This document shows positions 1 through 6,170 of a stretch of 7,660 bases of DNA, piece after piece. The notes beneath the pieces were generated by a model. The model was given only the letters and a program-made list of their open reading frames with translations, was not told the origin of the DNA and made no database searches. The stretch is taken from NCBI GenBank assembly GCA_964533645.1, contig CAZHMQ010000099.1, forward strand, positions 1-7,660. The letters are read 5' to 3'. Every line of letters begins with the position of its first letter. Positions within the stretch are counted from its first letter, which is position 1. The DNA comes from JABDBK01 sp964533645 (GTDB taxonomy: Bacteria > Pseudomonadota > Gammaproteobacteria > DSM-16500). Position numbers and translations under genes: made by a program.

Positions 1-1067
1 AAATCATTACGATCTGTTAATACAACAAGCGTTGGATTTGCCATTGCAGGATGTTTCACTAATTGTCCAGCGTAGAATGCCATCAATAAACTTTTACCCG
101 AACCTTGAGTGTGCCATATCACACCGGCTCGTTTATCACCTTTTGCTTGTGACTTTACGCTAGGCAAGCCGTAATTGACTGGATTTTCACGCACACCTTG
201 CCATGGTATAGCGGCGCGAATCGTTGATTCAATCGCTTTTTTCACGGCATGAAACTGATGATAACCAGCAATAATTTTTACTAGACCGCTATCTTTTTCA
301 CCAAAAACAGTGAAATCACGAAATAAATCTAATAAGCGTCTATGCTCAAAAATCCCTTCAATCAAAATTGAAAGCTCCGGCTCGCCCTTTAATGCAATTT
401 TATTACCATCCGTGGTGCGCCAAGGCATATAACGCTCAAAATCAGCAGTTAGTGAACCTGCTCTCGCAGTAATTCCATCAGATATCACAAGTAACGCATT
501 AGTGTTGAATAAAGGAGAAATTTGATTTTTATAGGTCTGAAGCTGATTAAAAGCTCCATCAACTGTTGCTGTATCACTGCCTGGCGCCTTTAACTCAATA
601 ACAGCGAGCGGCAACCCATTCACAAACACAACAACATCAGGCCGTCTATTATTTTGACCGTTAATAACAACAAACTGACTCACAGCCAACCAATCATTTT
701 GTTCTAGATGTTCAAAATCAATAAGCACAGTCTTACCTGCTGCCAACGTGCCATCTTCTGCATAGTATTCAACATCCACACCTTCGGTGATTAATTTGTG
801 AATTCGTCTATTTTCTTCTATCAAAGAAGGTAATTCAGATTGCATGATTTTAAGAATAGCTTCTTGTTGCGTCTCGCGTGGAATATGAGGATTAAAACGC
901 GCAACTGCATCTTCTAATCTTTTTCTTAGAATAACTATATCATGACTTTCACGTTCGGGATTAAAGCCATCAGGACTAATATTTTCTTCGCTTTCAATAG
1001 CGTAATTAAGCGTGCGTAATTGATTTAGTAACGCTTGTTCAATATCATCTTCAGAGAGAAAAGCCAT
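1..1067 (-). CDS. hsdR: Type I restriction enzyme R subunit HsdR, N-terminal 355 residues (cut by window edge)
   Basis: This is the ATP-driven translocase and nuclease subunit of a type I restriction enzyme. With HsdM and HsdS it pulls in unmethylated DNA and cuts at a distance. I translated it from the ATG at 1067; the frame is open to the window edge, so the gene continues beyond position 1. The nuclease domain shows D144 in RRPDVVVF and E158-x-K160 in VIELKAP, which is the PD-(D/E)xK pattern with the same 14+2 spacing I recall for EcoR124I. The first helicase motifs follow: Walker A TQGSGKS at about 320-326 and the LTDRND stretch at 350-355. The remaining helicase motifs and the C-terminal assembly domain are outside the window. 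The start overlaps the hsdS stop by one base (TAATG), and GGAG lies 11 bases upstream, so translation is probably coupled to hsdS. The family assignment is secure; whether the full gene is intact cannot be seen. Confidence 0.96.
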   Translation of the reverse strand, partial: MAFLSEDDIEQALLNQLRTLNYAIESEENISPDGFNPERESHDIVILRKRLEDAVARFNPHIPRETQQEAILKIMQSELPSLIEENRRIHKLITEGVDVEYYAEDGTLAAGKTVLIDFEHLEQNDWLAVSQFVVINGQNNRRPDVVVFVNGLPLAVIELKAPGSDTATVDGAFNQLQTYKNQISPLFNTNALLVISDGITARAGSLTADFERYMPWRTTDGNKIALKGEPELSILIEGIFEHRRLLDLFRDFTVFGEKDSGLVKIIAGYHQFHAVKKAIESTIRAAIPWQGVRENPVNYGLPSVKSQAKGDKRAGVIWHTQGSGKSLLMAFYAGQLVKHPAMANPTLVVLTDRND

Positions 1068-2239
1068 TAGATATGTGACTCCAGAAATTTCTCGGCGTTT
1101 TTGATGCAGAGTTGGCCGGAGATAAGTTTTGGGAGAAGAGCATCACGTAGCTTAATAAGATTTTCTTCTTCCAACTTATTTAAACCAATACGTTGCAAAA
1201 TCGGATCTATCTGTTGATAAAATTCAAATAGAATTTCTGTAGTTGGCTGCAACACACTTAAACTAGAAATTTGAGATGGCTGCGCTCGCTGTCGACTACC
1301 AGTTGACCCTGTGACGTGCTTAAGTATTTCATCCTGAAAATATTGCGACTTCATCAAACAATACAAATAAGGCTTATATTCTTTCAAGCGAGGCACAAAT
1401 TGCATGAACTCAGTTGAACAAACTGCATTTTCTGACATAAGTAGTGGCAACCAAATTCGCGGCGTTTGTGGATTTAGTTTGGATACTAAAATCGCATCCT
1501 GCAGAACAACATATTTATTACTCTTAATAGATTGTCCACTTTCCATTACAGGTATACAGCCTGAATCAAAAGCTGGGATACTGTAATGCTCGAAAATCGA
1601 ATCTGGATATTTAGCTGGTGAAATACTTTTAGTAACGAGAGTTGCAAGATAATCTAATGATGCAACAGACCATCTTTTTGGAATCAACCCCATTTCTGAT
1701 TCATGCATATCTTCTGGTCCAATACTATCAAAATCTACAAACCACGACTTAAACAACGCCTTCGCTATTGCTTCCAGCATTTCATTCATTTTTCGATTCT
1801 GTTCGATCTTGTCGTCGAGTGTGCCGAGGATGTGGGCAATGGCGCGCTGCTCACCAACCGGAGGAACTGCCAAGCTACGAACATAAACAGCAGCGCGAGT
1901 GGTAGAGGGGATAGGCGAGCCATCATCAATTTCACCAAGTTTATAGTGTTTTATTGCATAATAAAGCCATCGCATATCTAAATCGGATTTGGGTACAACA
2001 TAGTAAGCAGTATCAATAACCCAAAATGAATCACGCCAATACTCTACACCTCTATATGCACCCTTTCTGCCAAGTATCACCCCTGGGCCGGTACTAAGCG
2101 CATCTACAGTCCATCCTATTGGCCCATTTGAGCCAAATACCCGATAATGCCCTTGGGTTTCGCAGTATCCACGAAGAGCTTTACCGTATTCGAGTGATAT
2201 TTCATCTCCCCATGTAGATTGACGCCAATCACTCTCCAT
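1067..2239 (-). CDS. hsdS: Type I restriction-modification specificity subunit HsdS
   Basis: HsdS selects the bipartite DNA target for both methylation and restriction. The 390-residue protein has the usual two-half plan. The first target-recognition domain spans about 5-125 (ILGRKGAYRG, then SPIPSTTRAAVY). A conserved helical spacer follows at about 126-168 (PPVGEQRAIAHIL, then LFKSWFVDFD). The second recognition domain covers about 183-330 and opens with GLIPKRW. A second conserved helix at about 333-377 ends LRDALLPKLISGQL. Length is normal for the family. I chose the ATG at 2239, which has GGGAGA six bases upstream, over an in-frame TTG at 2266 that would add nine residues. The gene overlaps the upstream small ORF by 11 bases and hsdR by one base. 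The DNA target cannot be read from the sequence. The central spacer looks richer in G+C than the second recognition domain, suggesting a mosaic gene. Confidence 0.95.
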   Translation of the reverse strand: MESDWRQSTWGDEISLEYGKALRGYCETQGHYRVFGSNGPIGWTVDALSTGPGVILGRKGAYRGVEYWRDSFWVIDTAYYVVPKSDLDMRWLYYAIKHYKLGEIDDGSPIPSTTRAAVYVRSLAVPPVGEQRAIAHILGTLDDKIEQNRKMNEMLEAIAKALFKSWFVDFDSIGPEDMHESEMGLIPKRWSVASLDYLATLVTKSISPAKYPDSIFEHYSIPAFDSGCIPVMESGQSIKSNKYVVLQDAILVSKLNPQTPRIWLPLLMSENAVCSTEFMQFVPRLKEYKPYLYCLMKSQYFQDEILKHVTGSTGSRQRAQPSQISSLSVLQPTTEILFEFYQQIDPILQRIGLNKLEEENLIKLRDALLPKLISGQLCIKNAEKFLESHI

Positions 2240-2369
2240 ACCCAATCTCCCGATTCTCCCGCTCAATGAAATTCACCAACTCCTTTTCTGTCAGCAGAAC
2301 CGTTTTATAATTGGCTATGCACCGTGTAGCTAATTTATTAAGAAAAATTTCAAACACGTTGTTTATCAT
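2229..2369 (-). CDS. Small ORF of 46 residues between dinD and hsdS
   Basis: I do not recognise this ORF. It starts with ATG at 2369, inside the last codons of dinD, and stops with TGA at 2231-2229, inside the first codons of hsdS. It therefore fills the only gap in an otherwise fully overlapping operon. The peptide begins MINNVFEIFLNKLATRC, is mixed and slightly hydrophobic at first, then charged and helix-like, and ends ENREIGYGE. That ending resembles the end of HsdM upstream (KNLKELGYE), and both tails encode the ribosome binding site of the next gene. It may be a coupling leader peptide for hsdS, a remnant of an HsdM tail, or a genuine small protein. Start support is weak: AGCAGG touches the ATG directly, with no normal spacing. 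Coding status rests on the neat overlaps and open frame, not on homology. Confidence 0.45.
   Translation of the reverse strand: MINNVFEIFLNKLATRCIANYKTVLLTEKELVNFIERENREIGYGE
2246..2251 (-). promoter_or_regulatory. Ribosome binding site that decides the hsdS start
   Basis: GGGAGA on the minus strand lies six bases before the ATG at 2239. It supports that start over the upstream TTG at 2266. The site is inside the last codons of the small upstream ORF, so ribosomes finishing that ORF could reinitiate on hsdS. Confidence 0.6.
2286..2299 (-). other. Small hairpin upstream of hsdS
   Basis: TTCTG and CAGAA form a 5-bp stem around a four-base loop, followed immediately in the transcript by AAGGAG. 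It lies inside the small ORF. It could modulate translation of the dinD-hsdS junction, but so short a stem may be chance. Confidence 0.2.
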
Positions 2370-3213
2370 CCTGCTTCTTAATCTGTTTCTTTTGCGCCGA
2401 TTCAAGTTGTTTAATGCTCTTAGCTGGTACGGGCAAATTTTCAGGCATTACGCCGTCTAACTCTTGAATGGTTTGACGTACTTTCCGGCCTACTGCATGA
2501 TGTATCTGATTAGCTTGTTGTTTACTTTGTGCTTGATCGCGATGTAATTTTTCTTCTGTTTGTGTAGCGCGAAATAAATTAGCCGCTAGTTCTGTGCTAC
2601 CCATGTGATCAAGAATTTTTTGGCTTTTCTTCAATTGTTTGCGAGTATGTATTTCTTTTGCTCCTAAGCCTCCATACAATCCTTTATAACCATGGTCTTG
2701 GAAAATAGCATAATCTAAGGTGGTTTCAACTCCAGCATTTTTTGCAATCGCAGCAAGCTGTTTATTGTGTATTGCTAATTCATTGCGTATGGCTAGGCGT
2801 TTTTCATCTTCGGATAAATGTATAAATTTTGTGCTATCGGCTAATTCTTGTCGCCGTGTTTGAAGGGCAAAGTATGTCTGCCCATTGGCAATTACTGTTT
2901 TGGAAGGATCGCCATTTTGCACAATTAAATAGCAAGCATAGCGTGATAAGCGTATATTTTCCATGCTTCGTTGTGCGCCAGAGCCAATTTTGACCATTTC
3001 GAGGATATCCTCGAAATGGTCTGAAATTGCTTGTCCGCTGTTCTGGCAAGCATGCTTTGCTCGTTCAATGACAGGGAGAAAATGTCTATACTCCGAATAT
3101 TCTAATACCTTTGCTAGTTGGCGGGCTTGCCAATATTCATTCCCTTGTTCATCCAAATGACGAATGCCATCAAAAGTAAGCTGCTGTTGTTCCCGAATCA
3201 TTTTTTCACTCAT
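2350..3213 (-). CDS. dinD: DinD family protein (DNA-damage-inducible protein D)
   Basis: This 287-residue protein matches what I recall of E. coli DinD (about 274 residues) along nearly its whole length. Shared stretches include YWQARQLAKVLEYSEYRHF at 27-45 (a Bro-N-like start), DHFEDILEMVKIG at 65-77, LSRYACYLIVQNGDPSK, GQTYFALQTRRQELAD, GYKGLYGGLGAKEIH, ILDHMGSTELAANLFRATQT and VGRKVRQTIQEL. E. coli DinD is SOS-induced and is reported to inhibit RecA filaments. The tail after about 260 is lysine- and glutamine-rich and variable. The ATG at 3213 has AAGGAG upstream within the hsdM tail and overlaps the hsdM stop by eight bases, so it is co-translated with the methyltransferase. I see no LexA box near it, so here it is probably under operon control rather than SOS control. 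A perfect 30-bp palindrome lies within codons 65-74. Confidence 0.94.
   Translation of the reverse strand: MSEKMIREQQQLTFDGIRHLDEQGNEYWQARQLAKVLEYSEYRHFLPVIERAKHACQNSGQAISDHFEDILEMVKIGSGAQRSMENIRLSRYACYLIVQNGDPSKTVIANGQTYFALQTRRQELADSTKFIHLSEDEKRLAIRNELAIHNKQLAAIAKNAGVETTLDYAIFQDHGYKGLYGGLGAKEIHTRKQLKKSQKILDHMGSTELAANLFRATQTEEKLHRDQAQSKQQANQIHHAVGRKVRQTIQELDGVMPENLPVPAKSIKQLESAQKKQIKKQDDKQRV
2985..3029. repeat. Perfect 30-bp palindrome inside dinD, with extended arms
   Basis: Positions 2992-3021 are a perfect palindrome with no spacer: GACCATTTCGAGGAT followed by its exact reverse complement, centre between 3006 and 3007. Outer arms CAATTT (2985-2990) and AAATTG (3024-3029) also pair after a small one-by-two mismatch, giving 21 paired bases per arm. 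The centre falls on a codon boundary, so codons 65-74 (DHFEDILEMV) read the same on both strands in this phase. It could form a hairpin in the message or a cruciform in DNA, or bind a dimeric protein. The palindrome is certain; the function is unknown. Confidence 0.95.
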
Positions 3214-4765
3214 ACCCCAACTCCTTTAAATTTTTCTCGATTATCATATCCAATCTTGAAGCCTCTTTTTGTTGTGATTTCCATTCAGAAACTAAACGTT
3301 TCATTTTTTCTTCAAATGGCTCGCCATCATCTTCTTGTTCTTGTGCTCCAACATATCGTCCAGGCGTGAGCACACAGCCTTGTTTTTGAATTTCTTCTAG
3401 CGCTGCTGATTTGCAAAATCCTGGTATATCCGCATATTCCCCAGCATTTTTCTCTCCACGCCAGGCATGATAGGTATTAGCAATTTTTTTCACATCTTCA
3501 TTAGTTAATTCACGGCGGGTACGATCAACCATCACCCCCAATTTTCGCGCATCAATGAATAATACCAAACCTCGTCTGTCACGTAGGTACTCTTTACCAG
3601 CCTGACCATTTGATTTATCACGCGCTAAAAACCAAAGACAAGCTGGAATTTGCGTTGAATAAAAAAGCTGACCTGGGAGCGCTACCATGCAATCAACCAC
3701 ATCAGCTTCTATCATTGATTTACGAATTTCACCTTCGCCTGATTGATTCGAAGACATGGAACCATTTGCCAATACAACGCCCGCTGTACCGAAAGGTGCT
3801 AAGTGATGAACAATATGTTGAAGCCAAGCATAGTTGGCATTACCTACAGGTGGCACACCATATTTCCAGCGCACATCATCACGCAGTCGCTCACCACCCC
3901 AATCCGATACATTAAAAGGAGGATTTGCGAGAACATGGTCAGCTTTTAAATCACGTAGCTCATCTTTGTGAAAACTGCCTTCATTGTTCCAACGAATATC
4001 AGAATCAATACCGCGAACCGCCAAATTCATCTTGGCTAATCGCCATGTTGTGTAATTTGACTCTTGCCCGTAGATAGCAATATCACCAATACGTCCGCCG
4101 TGTTCTTGCACAAACTTTTCAGATTGCACAAACATGCCGCCTGAACCGCAACAAGGATCGTATACACGTCCAGTATATGGTTCTAACATTTCGACAAGCA
4201 CTCGCACGACTGAACGCGGAGTATAGAACTCACCCCCACGTTTGCCTTCGGCACCAGCAAATTGACCAAGAAAATATTCATAAACGCGACCCAATACATC
4301 TGTAGATTTTTCACCCGTTTCATTTAAAGTGATGCCAGAAATAAGATCGATCAATTCACCAAGCATTACTTTATTTAATGCAGGTCTCGCGTAATCTTTC
4401 GGCAATACGCCTTTTAGCGATTCGTTATCTTTTTCAATTGCACGCATCGCATCATCGATCAGTGTGCCGATAGTGGGTAGCTTTGCATTGGCTTGCAAGT
4501 AAGACCAGCGCGCTTCTTTTGGCACCCAAAATACGTTATCAGCAAGATACTCATCCCTATCTTCTGCAGCTTGTGAGTCTTCAGCGAGCAATGCATTGTG
4601 CTTTGCTTCGAAAGCATCAGAGATGTATTTCAAGAATATCAACCCAAGTGCGACATGTTTGTAATCGGAAGGTTCCATATTCCCACGCAGCTTATCAGCA
4701 GCTTTGAATAATTCAGCTTCGAATCCGAGATTTGCACCATTTTGTTTTTTGTCTTTCTTTGCCAT
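3206..4765 (-). CDS. hsdM: Type I restriction-modification DNA methyltransferase HsdM
   Basis: HsdM transfers a methyl group from S-adenosylmethionine to N6 of adenine in the HsdS-selected site. The 519-residue protein has an N-terminal helical domain at about 10-160 (NMEPSDYKHVALGLIFLKYISD). The catalytic domain follows: GGEFYTPRSVVRVLVEM at 177-193, motif I DPCCGSGGMF at 203-212 for cofactor binding, and motif IV NPPF at 281-284 for catalysis. GNANYAWLQHIVHHL (308-322) and ALPGQLFYSTQIPACLWFL (362-380) are further family stretches, and the C-terminal tail is helical. All key residues are present and the length is normal, so the enzyme is probably active. The ATG at 4765 has AAGGG eight bases upstream and overlaps the stop of the RHH gene by one base (TAATG). 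The tail encodes the ribosome binding site of dinD, which sits where hsdS would usually follow. Confidence 0.97.
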   Translation of the reverse strand: MAKKDKKQNGANLGFEAELFKAADKLRGNMEPSDYKHVALGLIFLKYISDAFEAKHNALLAEDSQAAEDRDEYLADNVFWVPKEARWSYLQANAKLPTIGTLIDDAMRAIEKDNESLKGVLPKDYARPALNKVMLGELIDLISGITLNETGEKSTDVLGRVYEYFLGQFAGAEGKRGGEFYTPRSVVRVLVEMLEPYTGRVYDPCCGSGGMFVQSEKFVQEHGGRIGDIAIYGQESNYTTWRLAKMNLAVRGIDSDIRWNNEGSFHKDELRDLKADHVLANPPFNVSDWGGERLRDDVRWKYGVPPVGNANYAWLQHIVHHLAPFGTAGVVLANGSMSSNQSGEGEIRKSMIEADVVDCMVALPGQLFYSTQIPACLWFLARDKSNGQAGKEYLRDRRGLVLFIDARKLGVMVDRTRRELTNEDVKKIANTYHAWRGEKNAGEYADIPGFCKSAALEEIQKQGCVLTPGRYVGAQEQEDDGEPFEEKMKRLVSEWKSQQKEASRLDMIIEKNLKELGYE

Positions 4766-4974
4766 TATTTAATCCCTTCGATTTCATCAGTTGCAGCATT
4801 CATTGGCTCTTCTTGCTTACAAATAGCAATTCCATTTTGCATGCAATAATTCCGAATCAATACTTCCACCATATTTGCTATGGAGCGATGTTCACGCATT
4901 GCCGCTTCCCGCAGTGCCTCTTTAAGATGTGGCTCAATTCGAAAAGTTAAGGTAGTGGTCTTACTAGTGGCCAT
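4765..4974 (-). CDS. Ribbon-helix-helix (Arc/CopG-like) DNA-binding protein, probable operon regulator
   Basis: This 69-residue protein has the ribbon-helix-helix layout: a short strand TTTLTFRIEPHL at about 6-17, helix A (KEALREAAMREHRS) and helix B (IANMVEVLIRNYCMQNG), then an acidic tail. Such proteins dimerise and read DNA with the paired strands; many are autorepressors or antitoxins. It is the first gene of the restriction operon and is joined to hsdM by a TAATG overlap. Two AATGTAC repeats lie just upstream in the probable promoter, consistent with autoregulation of the operon. I chose the ATG at 4974; a TTG at 5025 would add 17 residues unlike the family and would overlap the operator. 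There is no clear ribosome binding site, and the predicted transcript start lies only about 6-10 bases upstream, so translation may be near-leaderless. No toxin gene is adjacent. The regulator role is inferred. Confidence 0.8.
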   Translation of the reverse strand: MATSKTTTLTFRIEPHLKEALREAAMREHRSIANMVEVLIRNYCMQNGIAICKQEEPMNAATDEIEGIK

Positions 4975-4986
4975 TGTTATGAGTCC

Positions 4987-5015
4987 ATAAAATATATGCT
5001 GTGAATGTACTGCAA
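4987..5015 (-). promoter_or_regulatory. Candidate promoter of the restriction operon
   Basis: On the minus strand, TTGCAG (5015-5010) and TTTTAT (4992-4987) are separated by 17 bases, giving a plausible sigma-70 pair. An alternative -10, TATATT, lies at 4996-4991. Either predicts a very short leader before the ATG at 4974. The upstream element overlaps the AATGTAC repeats. Matches to consensus are only moderate. Confidence 0.4.
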
Positions 5016-5020
5016 TGTAC
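5004..5020. promoter_or_regulatory. Tandem AATGTAC repeats, candidate RHH operator
   Basis: AATGTAC occurs at 5004-5010 and again at 5014-5020, start to start exactly 10 bp, so both copies face the same side of the helix. Because GTAC is itself palindromic, TGTAC and GTACA also form an inverted repeat. Tandem short repeats one turn apart are typical targets of ribbon-helix-helix repressors. The site overlaps the candidate -35 element of the operon, which would allow autorepression. Confidence 0.5.
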
Positions 5021-5112
5021 AACAAAATCCGATAGAATCCTAGTTTTTGATCATTTATGGATAATTATTAGTCAATTAGTTGTTTTAGCGCGCAATAAAC
5101 AGGAGAAATATC

Positions 5113-6033
5113 ATGATGGACTTTGAAACTTGGAACAGAGATACACTAATCAAGGAAATAAAAGCTGCAATCATGCAGACAAGTTATAAATCACGAAATA
5201 ATTCCCTGAACTTACGAATAAACCAAAAACTTTATAGTGATATAGAACTACAGCTAAAAACTGATTATGAGCTCCGATGTATATACATTAAATTTAAAAT
5301 ACTTGATGATTCATTCCGTCAGCAATATGAGCTAAACGAAGAAAAGAAAGCGTTTTTTAATCAGCCTGAAAGCAAAGCGGATTTTGATTATTGGTCCAAG
5401 CAAGCATACTGGTCTATAGACGAGGCAGTTGCTTTAGCGCTAGGCAAAGATCCAAGAAAGGTTACAAGGGAAAATTTAAAACCCTATCTTTCGACTTCTC
5501 CTTTCGTAAAAAAATTTCATGAAATATGTGAAATGGCTAGGCGCTATGTAAATTGCAAAGAGTTATTTGATCCAGTTTTTCCTGGTGTCTTTTTAGCTTG
5601 GGCAAAAAGAATGGAAATTGAAATTCCAGATCAGTTGCTAAAATATGTTGCTGCTTTAGGTATTCAGATTTGCGACTGGCAAACACTCTTTAAACAATCA
5701 GAGGGAATTATTCAGATAAAAGATCAAACAATTCAAAATCTCACTCAAGAGCGAGACTTTTTAAAATCAGAGAACATGCGGCTCTCAGAGGCATCGCAGC
5801 TTGAATTAGACCCTGATCATGACGACTACTCAACAGAGCTTGATACAGCAAATATAATATATCGTATGATAATCAATAACCGTGACGATGCACTTAGCTT
5901 TAAGGAGCAAGCAAAACAAATTCTAGATGTTAATTATTCGAAGCTTTCCCAAGATGCAAAGGAAAGAATTGCAGTCGTTATAAATCCAGATAAGCAAAAA
6001 CTTGGCGGCAGAAAAAAGCAGACCGTTTTTTAA
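5113..6033 (+). CDS. Hypothetical protein of 306 residues, genomic-island type
   Basis: I cannot name this protein. It is soluble, with no signal peptide or membrane segment. The first 80 residues are charged and helix-rich. Residues 93-114 hold YWSKQAYWSIDEAVALALG followed by KDP. From memory, this W-x-x-x-EA-x-x-LxxGxDP type of stretch recurs in uncharacterised proteins of gammaproteobacterial islands. A probable coiled coil spans about 196-228 (KDQTIQNLTQERDFLKSENM), and an acidic stretch follows at 231-244 (ELDPDHDDYSTELD). The end is basic with NPDKQKLGGRKK, a tail that may touch nucleic acid. The ATG at 5113 has AGGAG seven bases upstream; a second ATG follows at once, so either could serve. 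It reads away from the restriction operon and towards alpA and the primase, so it may be an element-borne accessory or regulatory protein. Function is unknown. Confidence 0.85.
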   Translation: MMDFETWNRDTLIKEIKAAIMQTSYKSRNNSLNLRINQKLYSDIELQLKTDYELRCIYIKFKILDDSFRQQYELNEEKKAFFNQPESKADFDYWSKQAYWSIDEAVALALGKDPRKVTRENLKPYLSTSPFVKKFHEICEMARRYVNCKELFDPVFPGVFLAWAKRMEIEIPDQLLKYVAALGIQICDWQTLFKQSEGIIQIKDQTIQNLTQERDFLKSENMRLSEASQLELDPDHDDYSTELDTANIIYRMIINNRDDALSFKEQAKQILDVNYSKLSQDAKERIAVVINPDKQKLGGRKKQTVF

Positions 6034-6062
6034 ACTCACCCCTTACTTTTAACCCCATGATT

Positions 6063-6096
6063 ACAGGGGCTGGTGGCTACATACCCCCCTGTTTTT
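6063..6096 (+). terminator. Probable Rho-independent terminator after the 306-residue gene
   Basis: ACAGGGG (6063-6069) pairs perfectly with CCCCTGT (6086-6092), and four more T residues follow to 6096. Inside the loop, GGT (6072-6074) can pair with ACC (6083-6085), lengthening the stem around a two-base bulge. It lies 30 bases after the stop at 6033. The T run is short, so termination may be partial. CCCC at 6053-6056 can compete for the same GGGG, giving an alternative fold. Confidence 0.5.
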
Positions 6097-6112
6097 ACTG
6101 AATCCCCAGTAA
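6095..6112. promoter_or_regulatory. Dyad TTACTG-N6-CAGTAA upstream of alpA
   Basis: Perfect 6-bp inverted arms separated by AATCCC lie about 70 bases before the alpA start, right after the terminator. This is a possible operator for a dimeric regulator of the alpA-primase unit, or a second small hairpin. There is no direct evidence of binding. Confidence 0.3.
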
Positions 6113-6170
6113 CTGTTTCGTCTATTTAAGTATGCAAGATGTTGTCAAACTCCACTGATCTTAAACAGAC

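Larger units (their letters stand above)
4975..5112. other. Divergent intergenic control region
   Basis: This AT-rich 138-bp stretch separates the restriction operon from the rightward block. It holds the AATGTAC repeats and the leftward promoter candidate. I found no convincing rightward promoter; GATAAT near 5060-5065 is a possible -10 without a good -35. The rightward gene has a strong AGGAG at 5101-5105. Confidence 0.5.

Noticed and set aside
2240..2266. Longer hsdS from an in-frame TTG start
   Set aside because: The ATG at 2239 has a well-placed GGGAGA, and the extra residues overlap the small ORF without family match.
2310..2340. Internal hsdS promoter with TATAAA as -10
   Set aside because: No acceptable -35 is found at the right distance, and the stretch is explained by the small ORF.
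2834..3160. Two overlapping ORFs inside dinD (minus 2834-3049 and plus 2963-3160)
   Set aside because: They are shadows of dinD in other frames, with no sensible protein character.
3610..3915. Open frame on the plus strand opposite hsdM
   Set aside because: It is antisense to the conserved catalytic region of hsdM and has no ribosome binding site or recognisable motif.
4765..4974. RHH gene as antitoxin of a toxin-antitoxin pair
   Set aside because: No small toxin gene is adjacent; both sides are hsdM and a divergent 306-residue gene.
4999..5014. Possible LexA box (CTGT-N8-TGCA) before the RHH gene, which would tie dinD to SOS
   Set aside because: Only the CTGT half matches; the second half is TGCA, not ACAG.
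4975..5025. Longer RHH protein from a TTG start
   Set aside because: The extra 17 residues are unlike the family and would be coded by the operator and promoter region.
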